Below are positions 9,130-13,934 of a stretch of 13,934 nt of DNA, piece by piece (the stretch's first letter is position 1; every line of letters begins with the position of its first letter). The DNA comes from Pseudoneurospora amorphoporcata (lineage: Eukaryota; Ascomycota; Sordariomycetes; Sordariales; Sordariaceae). The stretch covers positions 1 to 13,934 of the forward strand of contig MU859472.1 of assembly GCA_033297205.1 (NCBI GenBank). Direction: 5' to 3'. The notes under the pieces were generated by a model that did no database searches, had not been told where the DNA came from, and saw only the letters and a list, made by a program, of their open reading frames with translations. The position numbers and the translations under genes were made by a program.

Positions 9130-9681
9130 CCTCTCTATCTAATTGTCTGACGGATCGCGTAAAATATATTATTTAGGCCTAGTTGACAACAGCTGTACCG
9201 CCCTAAGTTTCATTAACAAGCGTTTCGTTTATCGTTACTATCTCTCTTTTTACAAATTTATAACTCCTAAGATTTTGCACCTCGCTGACGGGGGCTCCAC
9301 TAAGGGTAATATTACCTATTTCACAAAACTTACAATAGGGATCGGCTACTATTACGAAATTATTGACCTACTTATTTACAACCTAGCAGAGGACAACCCC
9401 GTTATTCTAAGCTATCCTTAGTTAGTTCACTACTCACTAAGCATCTTATAGCCTCACGACTCGCTCCAATTCATTATAGCATACAAAGAACGCGGTTGTC
9501 TCCTAAGAGGAATCCTTAGTAGTAGACGGGAAGCCCCAATAGCAGGACCAGCTGCTCAATTCAATACTGTAAGCTTAACGTTTAAGAAAGCTACCTACGA
9601 GGAGGTTCTAGACGAAGGCGAACTCGACGTCGAATTATAAGCGGATACCCTATACTATATTTCTATTTCCGCGATTGTAAG
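9130..9681 (+). pseudogene. Element A retroviral-type aspartic protease and start of linker
   Basis: The frame reads LGLVDNSCTALSFINKRF (Asp codon at 9185), then LADGGSTKGNITYFTKLTIG and IDLLIYNLAEDNPVIL. This is the layout of the Ty3/gypsy aspartic protease: active-site D-S-G-C-T, then the flap, then the hydrophobic ILG-P-WL. Here the triad reads D-N-S rather than D-S-G, changes that are not of the CpA/TpG type. A TAG after SYP probably replaces the Trp of PWL. The frame runs on with TAG/TAA stops through ELDVEL to the GTAAG target site of element C. It would cleave the Gag-Pol polyprotein. The fit to the family is by motif order, read by eye. Confidence 0.8.
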
Positions 9682-9956
9682 TGTTATGGGTCTGGCGCCC
9701 AGAGGTAATGCCTGGCTTCTATGTACCAGGCTGGTGCCTGCCGGGGGTCCTTTAGACTACCCGGCATGCCTCGGCTCGTTCGGCTCGTCTCGGCTCAGTC
9801 TTGGCATTTCTGGCACTTTCTTCCCCGTACCCCCTTTCGTGTATTTAGCTGTGCCCAGTCTGAGCACCAGACTCTGGCTCGGATCTTTTCCTCCTTGTCG
9901 AATATTACAGCTTTCATCAAGGCCTACCTGTGTGTCAACCTCGTAGAACCCTTACA
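9682..9956 (+). repeat. Element C 5' LTR
   Basis: 275 bp, starting TGTTATGGG and ending CCCTTACA. It keeps nearly all TG and CA dinucleotides and so is close to the ancestral sequence. Open frames seen across it are incidental. Confidence 0.95.
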
Positions 9957-10358
9957 TTATATTCGACCCTCTTTTCAAACCTCTAGCCCTCTTGAGCTTC
10001 CTTTGCAGAGCCCGTCTTCCCCAGCCCTGCCCGCAGCGCTCAAGAACCCCGGATGCCGTTGCTGCCGCTATCTCGAAAAGCCCGCATCCTCCGCTTTTGA
10101 GATTGCCCGCCGCCTGCCCGCTTTTCAACCCGGCCGGTCCGTTATCTCCAGCAACGCCGACGTTGAGATCAGCTCTCAAGATCTCCGTCATCGAGACTTC
10201 CTATCCGCTCGTCTCGACCTGCCGTCCCTGGCTGCAAAAGAGCCCGTCTTTGGTGATCTGGAGACTCCGCTTCTCGCTCCATCATTTCACCATTCCGCTT
10301 TGGCGCCCCGGTCCGCGCCTCGACAACCGCTAGCGACCGCTACCGTTACCCTATAGTT
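9957..10358 (+). other. Element C GC-rich, RIP-poor leader of unknown origin
   Basis: This 400-bp stretch is rich in GC, CA and TG and is nearly free of stops in several frames on both strands, so the long open frames (one of 211 codons starting in the LTR at 9721) carry little weight. I recognise no domain in any frame. No TGG-type primer-binding site follows the LTR; the bases are TTATATTCGACC. It may be the 5' leader and gag N-terminal region of the parent element or a captured host fragment. The base use differs sharply from the AT-rich RIP-mutated flanks. Confidence 0.5.
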
Positions 10359-10757
10359 TTCAAGAACCCTGATGTTCAGCCACAAATTCTTTTATACCTT
10401 AATAAGCTGCACACTGGTAGCTCTAGGAGCCAGTGTCCCTAACGAAGAGGAGGATACGGATATCCGCTAAGGAGGTGGCCCCGTCCGAACTATAACGCCG
10501 CCTACAATAACGGAGGAGCTAGAGAACCGATGTACATTGACGCCACCCGAACGTCGGGGAGCTCCAGCGGTCTGACTGAAGCACAACGAAAGACGTGGAA
10601 GAAACAAGGCAAATATACTGCCTACGGCTCTCCAGACCATTGGGCCCAGGAATGTCCTAATAAGAAAAAGAAGGTGCAGATCCGGTACATCCGTGTTGAA
10701 GAGCCGGTTGGGGGCCCGGAGGAGGACGACGAAATTTACGACGATGAGGAAGACTAA
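10359..10757 (+). pseudogene. Element C gag C-terminal fragment with damaged zinc knuckle
   Basis: The frame reads FKNPDVQPQILLYLNKLHTG, one TAA, a Gly/Tyr/Arg-rich stretch (GYGYPLRRWPRPNYNAAYNN), then EPMYIDATR, and ends in an acidic tail (EEDDEIYDDEED) with TAA at 10755-10757. The PM-ID-A motif followed by a CCHC knuckle is a common Gag arrangement in fungal Ty3/gypsy elements. The knuckle at 10614-10655 keeps the spacing but reads Y-x2-Y-x4-H-x4-C: both lost Cys codons are TAT/TAC, explained by TG to TA changes. The capsid region upstream is not recognised and appears to be missing. There is no pol after it. Confidence 0.78.
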
Positions 10758-11074
10758 AGCATTGACATTAGCCTAATAATGCCGCCATCGAGAAAGGGTG
10801 GTGACCGTTCCCTAGGGTTCGAGTCCCTCGGGCGGGGGTTAGAGTCCCCCGAGGTAGTTAGGGCGTACTTCTATATGCACGTCGGCTGTAAGCAAGTCCC
10901 ACTAATACGTACTAAGGCCCGCTGATGGGGGTTCGAGTCCTGCTATCAATACAGAGTGGGTAGTCTTCACAGATAGATGGGCGAGTTCGGCAGGGGGTTC
11001 GAGTCCCTCAGGGCTGGGGTTGGAGCTACGATATTTAGCCGCCAGTATGAGAGTAGTCCCGGTTGGAGTCCGGG
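10758..11074 (+). repeat. Cluster of five tRNA T-arm-like hairpins in element C
   Basis: Five copies of a stem with a 7-base TT-GAGT loop: 10814-10828 (AGGG TTCGAGT CCCT), 10834-10850 (GGGGG TTAGAGT CCCCC, perfect), 10927-10943 (weak stem), 10993-11009 (GGGGG with CCCTC, one G-T) and 11058-11074 (CCCGG TTGGAGT CCGGG, perfect). Three contain GGTTCGAGTCC, an exact match to the polymerase III B-box consensus GGTTCGANTCC. I could not pair an acceptor stem, D arm or anticodon arm around any of them, so they are not called tRNAs. Function unknown. Confidence 0.6.
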
Positions 11075-11313
11075 TTAACCGTACAGCTCGGGCGCACGCG
11101 TGCAGGACAAGTACTGAGGCGAACGGAATGCCTGGGAAGATTTGCTTAGTTGCTGTTCTTGTCAGTTCGTTTAATTAATCGTCGTCTATTACAGAAACCC
11201 GGGCAATAGTGTTAGGAGTGTTCGGAAGGCACGAATAGATACTAGAGATAGCCTTAGAGGTGCTGAAGTACCTATTTCTTATAGTTAGTTATTATTCCTT
11301 AAATCTTTACGTT
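11075..11313 (+). other. Element C 3' internal region, nothing recognised
   Basis: No ORF, repeat or RNA fold stood out. TG and CA are depleted towards the 3' end, matching the heavier RIP of the 3' LTR. Confidence 0.4.
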
Positions 11314-11333
11314 AGGGAGTAGGAAAGAGGTAA
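11314..11333 (+). other. Element C polypurine tract
   Basis: The purine-rich stretch GGGAGTAGGAAAGAGGTAA abuts the 3' LTR, as expected for the plus-strand primer. Confidence 0.65.
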
Positions 11334-11608
11334 TATTATAGGTCTGGCGTCCAGAGGTAATGCCTGGCTTCTATATACCAGGCTGGTGCCTGCCGGGGGT
11401 CCTTCAAACTACCCGGCATGCCTCGGCTCGTTCGGCTCGTCTCGGCTCAATCTTAGCATTTCTAGCACTTTCTTCCCCGTACCCCCTTTTGTATATTTAG
11501 CTATGCCCAGTCTGAGCACCAGACTCTAACTCGGATCTTTTCCTCCTTATCGAATATTACAGCTTTTATCAAGGCCTACCTATATGTCAACCTCGTAGAA
11601 CCCTTACA
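11334..11608 (+). repeat. Element C 3' LTR
   Basis: Same 275-bp length as the 5' LTR. Against the 5' copy I count 14 G-to-A and 3 C-to-T changes plus one site where the 5' copy is the mutated one. The start reads TATTATAGG for TGTTATGGG. It is followed by the GTAAG duplication. Confidence 0.95.
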
Positions 11609-11613
11609 GTAAG

Positions 11614-12316
11614 ACGAGCGGCCCGCTAATAGTTTAACCGCTTTCGAAATCGGATCGCTCACCGCTTAAAGACCTCCGTGATTAGCAAGATACTAGCAGG
11701 CTCCGGCCAAGCCATTATGCTCAATACCGTCCCCTATAGCGTAATTCCTCCTCTCCTACTACGGTTGGTCCTAATACCTTGCCAGGTAGCTGGAGGATTT
11801 TATACCGTTGCTACAGACCATCGAGTCCAAGTTCGTCGCCTCTATATCCTAACAAGGCATATTAACCCTAACAATATCAAGGAGCTATCCGCCTCCGCCT
11901 TCAACTAGCTGGCATAGAATATAGCTTCCAAGTCATCCGCATTATACGAGCCAATATAAACGAAGATCTCAAACGTATATTAGAAGAGGACTAACTCGTA
12001 AAGGAGTACAATATCCTAAATCTGTACGCCCTTAGCAATAAGCTTACGCTAGAGATAATTAAAGAAGTCTTAATAGAAAGAAGATAGAGGTATAAGAGGT
12101 TCTTCAGTAGTAACTTCCACTAGTAGATCGACAATTTAGCAGGCAAAGGTAATACGGCTACGTTAAGAGCAATTAAAGTTATTAATTCAGTTAAAATCAA
12201 CAGCACGGAAGATAACTTTCCCTAATGCGAGGAGGTTATCGATTAATACTTTGCCGCTAACAGTATTGCCCTACGTAAGATCACTTCTGAAGATATTACA
12301 AAATTTTACAAGAAAG
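11614..12316 (+). pseudogene. Element A linker between protease and reverse transcriptase
   Basis: Collapsing element C joins the frame at 9681 to 11614. It reads through ISKILAGSGQAIM, then ATDHRVQVRRLYIL and NNIKELSASAF at 11678-11908. A frame change near 11900 leads to LAGIEYSFQVIRIIRANINEDL, resembling the region before RT in Ty3/gypsy polyproteins. It ends IALRKITSEDITKFYKK at the GAAAG target site and continues after solo LTR E as ANKPPKSNAQIQTKLP. Many TAG/TAA stops interrupt it. No catalytic domain lies here; the assignment rests on position, in-frame joining at both ends and the RT beyond. Confidence 0.68.
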
Positions 12317-12602
12317 TTGTTAACGTGTAGCTAGTACTGTGCCTTGTAACTGCCTTGTACTACCTTGTAGTATAGAAGGCTGATTGCTGAGGACACTATT
12401 CCTTCTACGTTATGGAATTAGTCGACTCAGCCTCCACAGAATCTACTAGAACACAGAGGTTTCACCACTGCATTCTGGATTCTCGAACCTGTTCAGCATT
12501 CTCCCTAGATTGATTTGTCATTATGGAATGCAACAGAAACTTATGGATTCAACTCATTCCTTTTATAGTATAGTACTCCTACAAGAACTCCTATTAACTT
12601 AC

Positions 12603-12655
12603 AGAAGCTTCTACACTCTAGAAGCTTCTAGACACTCAGCATTTATGTATATAAA
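12603..12655 (+). promoter_or_regulatory. LTR D core promoter: TATA box with two heat-shock-element-like palindromes
   Basis: TATATAAA is at 12648-12655. Upstream, AGAAGCTTCT occurs twice, at 12603-12612 and 12620-12629. Each fits nGAAnnTTCn, the paired binding unit of heat-shock factor. The two are not in the strict 5-bp phase of a long element. The TATA call is good; heat or stress control is inference. Confidence 0.55.
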
Positions 12656-12732
12656 GACCTCTCCTCTCCATTAGTTAGTCACTCCTTAAGCAAGCAAGGA
12701 CACTCAAGCAATACAATACGGTCTTTTCTTAT

Positions 12733-12934
12733 AGTGCAGAGTTCACTATAATAAATTGTTTTCCACAGTGCAGAGTTCACTTTCATCTTCTGTCTTGAGA
12801 GTAGAGTCCTCTCTAAGACCTCTTTTACAACACTCCTATTGTATCTACAACTACGCTGCAATTACGCTGCTTCCTTCAGCACTGCTGTCGTACCACCGCT
12901 TCCGCTCCGCTCAGCTACAAGTGCATAGTTCACT
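12733..12934 (+). repeat. Three copies of a 15-bp motif in LTR D
   Basis: AGTGCAGAGTTCACT occurs at 12733-12747 and 12767-12781, with the variant AGTGCATAGTTCACT at 12920-12934. Each has AGTG...CACT arms and so can fold or bind a dimer. They lie downstream of the TATA box, in the likely transcribed leader. Confidence 0.8.
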
Positions 12935-13127
12935 GTAGCATCCCTATACTAGTACTATTATCATAGGCTAGTTAGGGCATTGCAGCAAACAAAAGTGTTA
13001 CGAACTTAAGCGATACTAGGGTTGCCCAAGCCATTGGGACCCGACCACTCACTGGTGATAACCAGTGTAACACCCGGGAGGTTAAGTACGGGCTAGAAGG
13101 GCGTATGCAGGTGCTTACTAACGTATG

Positions 13128-13174
13128 GGCTTATAGTAAGCCAGGCTTACAGTGAGCAAGGCTTATGGTAAGCC
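13128..13174 (+). repeat. Three tandem palindromes in the U3 part of LTR E
   Basis: GGCTTATAGTAAGCC (13128-13142), GGCTTACAGTGAGCA (13144-13158) and GGCTTATGGTAAGCC (13160-13174) are spaced 16 bp apart and lie about 90-135 bp upstream of the TATA box. Arms GGCTTA/TAAGCC are perfect in two copies. They may bind a dimeric regulator; function unknown. Confidence 0.75.
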
Positions 13175-13262
13175 AATACTAGAATAAGCTATTATATATT
13201 CTATAGGAGTTTACGACCGCGTAAACATCCGAGGATAAATATTTCGCAATAGGGCGAAGAGG

Positions 13263-13270
13263 TATAAAAA
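13263..13270 (+). promoter_or_regulatory. TATA box of LTR E
   Basis: TATAAAAA lies in the middle of the LTR, downstream of the triple palindrome, as expected for an LTR promoter. Confidence 0.55.
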
Positions 13271-13440
13271 GATACGGGAGAACTTAAATTATTAAATAGT
13301 TCGACAATAGTCAATTAATTATTATCACCGAGACACGTATAACGCTACCATACTTATTATAAACTTTTAGCTTCACTGAACAGTTCTAATAGTTTAATAC
13401 CTTCAACTATCTTAGGCAAATTAGACTACCGTTCGTTACA

Positions 13441-13806
13441 GAAAGCCAACAAACCCCCTAAGTCTAACGCTCAAATTCAAACTAAGCTTCCCTAGTAATA
13501 CTAGTATTATACGAGCACTTTCCGATAGGAGAGAGCTGAAACTCTTCCTCCTTCCCGCTCCTACGATCTAAAGATCGAGCTCCGCCCAGGAACTACACCC
13601 TCAGCCGCTCGCGGACACCCTTTCAACCCCGACGAACTTAGTATTATTAAAAAATAAATTAATAACAACTTTAAGAAAAAGTTTATCCGCTTATTATAAT
13701 TAGAAGCCTCCGCCCCAGTCCTTCTAATTAAGAAATTAAGTAGAAGAGTCCGCGTTTACGTAAACTACTGTAGGATTAATAACGTTACTTATTATAGGGT
13801 TAGCCT
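13441..13806 (+). pseudogene. Element A reverse transcriptase, N-terminal part
   Basis: The frame continues the linker and reads ERAETLPPSRSYDLKIEL, then PFNPDELSIIKK, then NNNFKKKFIRLL, ASAPVLLIKK and VRVYVNYCRINNVTYY. This matches the start of Ty3/gypsy RT: the LPPHR-YDHKIEL entry, the P-ELxxLxxxL helix, the KGFIRPS segment and the CVDYRxLN motif. Several Trp/Gln positions are TAG or TAA. The catalytic YxDD is not reached: homology stops near 13800 and unrelated, TG-rich sequence begins. The sequence is distinct from element B's RT, so A and B are different families. Confidence 0.85.
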
Positions 13807-13832
13807 ATGATGTGCTGTATTGTATTGACTGT
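13807..13832. other. Short TG-rich, RIP-free segment of unknown origin
   Basis: TGATGTGCTGTATTGTATTG and the following few bases separate A's RT from the D-family LTR. It is unlike the RIP-mutated RT beside it and is absent from the left flank of LTR D. It may belong to another element that hosts the second D-family LTR. Confidence 0.4.
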
Positions 13833-13934
13833 TGTTAATGTGTGGCTAGTACTGTGCCTTGTAACTGCCCTGTACTACCCTGTAGTATAGTAGGCTGGTC
13901 ACTGGGGAACTTAGTCTCCACAGAATGTGTTAGA
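13833..13934 (+). repeat. Start of a second D-family LTR, cut by window end
   Basis: TGTTAATGTGTGGCTAG and onward aligns with 12318 onward (TGTTAACGTGTAGCTAG), with few changes over the first 80 bases and a length difference of roughly 30 bases after that. It keeps TG dinucleotides. Whether it is solo or part of a full element lies beyond the window. Confidence 0.85.

Larger units (their letters stand above)
9682..11608 (+). mobile_element. Element C: short non-autonomous LTR retrotransposon (1,927 bp)
   Basis: Two 275-bp LTRs (9682-9956, 11334-11608) and a perfect GTAAG duplication (9677-9681, 11609-11613) define it. The termini are TGTTATGGG...CCCTTACA. The internal 1,377 bp holds a GC-rich leader, a gag C-terminus with zinc knuckle and a hairpin cluster, but no protease, RT, RNase H or integrase. 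It therefore needs proteins from a relative, as a LARD/TRIM-like or deletion derivative. The 18 LTR differences are all transitions with no indels. RIP is light in the left half, so it inserted into A after A had been mutated. Confidence 0.93.
12318..12991 (+). mobile_element. Solo LTR D (674 bp), little mutated
   Basis: AAAGT at 12313-12317 recurs at 12992-12996 as a perfect 5-bp duplication around a segment starting TGTTAACG and ending GCAAACA. The first part matches the LTR start at 13833. No internal domain follows, so it is a solo LTR left by recombination between two LTRs. It keeps TG and CA, unlike A and E. It carries a TATA box with upstream inverted repeats, and three copies of a 15-bp motif. 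The superfamily is not clear. The two small frames in it, one on each strand, are incidental. Confidence 0.88.
12996..13440 (+). mobile_element. Solo LTR E (445 bp), RIP-mutated
   Basis: The termini TGTTACGAAC and GTTCGTTACA form a near-perfect inverted repeat. The target duplication is GAAAG at 12312-12316 and 13441-13445. The left copy is separated from E by LTR D, whose own AAAGT duplication shares E's first T (12317/12996). Removing D and E joins A's pol frame. E has no internal domain. Its last 89 bp match 1-93. A TATAAAAA box is at 13263-13270. Confidence 0.92.
1..13806 (+). mobile_element. Element A: decayed Ty3/gypsy retrotransposon, substrate of the nested insertions
   Basis: Element A is read in pieces: gag before 1114 and from 8421, protease to 9681, linker from 11614 to 12316, RT from 13441 to 13806. 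The pieces join in frame once the inserts and one copy of each target duplication are removed, which shows that they once formed a single gag-PR-RT order typical of Ty3/gypsy. About 3.4 kb of A is present. RNase H, integrase and a 3' LTR are not in the window. Numerous in-frame TAA/TAG codons show that it is dead. Whether the LTR fragment at 1-93 is A's own 5' LTR or a further insertion is not resolved. Confidence 0.8.

Noticed and set aside
9721..10356. 211-codon open frame across the C 5' LTR and leader
   Set aside because: It starts inside an LTR, crosses the LTR boundary, and parallel frames on both strands are also open, as expected from GC-rich, stop-poor sequence. No domain is recognised.
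10790..11080. tRNA genes suggested by GGTTCGAGTCC motifs
   Set aside because: No acceptor, D or anticodon arms can be paired around any of the five T-arm-like hairpins, and no clear A box precedes them.
12318..13440. D and E read as one 1.1-kb element
   Set aside because: The outer flanks do not give a proper 5-bp duplication for a TGTTAACG...GTTACA unit, whereas two separate solo LTRs each give perfect duplications.

Overview
The window reads as a gene-poor, transposon-packed stretch of a filamentous ascomycete genome (Pezizomycotina-like; species not determinable from the sequence). The evidence is a nest of Ty3/gypsy-type LTR retrotransposons carrying dense C-to-T / G-to-A transitions of the repeat-induced point mutation (RIP) type. 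CpA/TpG has become TpA, so CAA, CAG and TGG codons turn into TAA or TAG, ATG into ATA and Cys into Tyr, while CpG is largely spared. I find no intact host gene, no tRNA or rRNA and no CRISPR array. Everything recognisable lies on the + strand.

Layout. Element A, a decayed Ty3/gypsy element, is the substrate. An LTR 3' end lies at 1-93, gag at about 410-1114 and 8421-8960, protease at 9130-9681, the protease-RT linker at 11614-12316, and the start of reverse transcriptase at 13441-13806. Element B (1115-8415, target duplication CTCGC) is a complete chromodomain-type Ty3/gypsy element inside A's gag. Its 512/536-bp LTRs flank a gag, a -1-frame pol (PR, RT, RNase H, integrase, chromodomain) and a second, diverged copy of the integrase tail plus chromodomain. 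A clean 245-bp insert F (1739-1983, duplication CCCTG) sits inside B's gag. Element C (9682-11608, duplication GTAAG) is a short 1.9-kb element with identical-length 275-bp LTRs, a gag C-terminus, no pol, and a cluster of tRNA T-arm-like hairpins; it interrupts A's protease-RT linker. Solo LTR E (12996-13440, duplication GAAAG) sits further along A's pol. Solo LTR D (12318-12991, duplication AAAGT) landed exactly on E's left edge. A second D-family LTR starts at 13833 and runs off the window.

When each insert and one copy of its target duplication are mentally removed, the interrupted reading frame continues. This was checked for B in A-gag, F in B-gag, C in A-pol and E in A-pol, and it is the strongest support for the nesting. 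RIP load gives a relative order: A, B and E are heavily mutated; C is lightly mutated, mostly in its 3' LTR; D and F are almost clean. Old elements were therefore mutated first, and newer ones landed in the wreck later. No gene here is expected to make a functional full-length protein.
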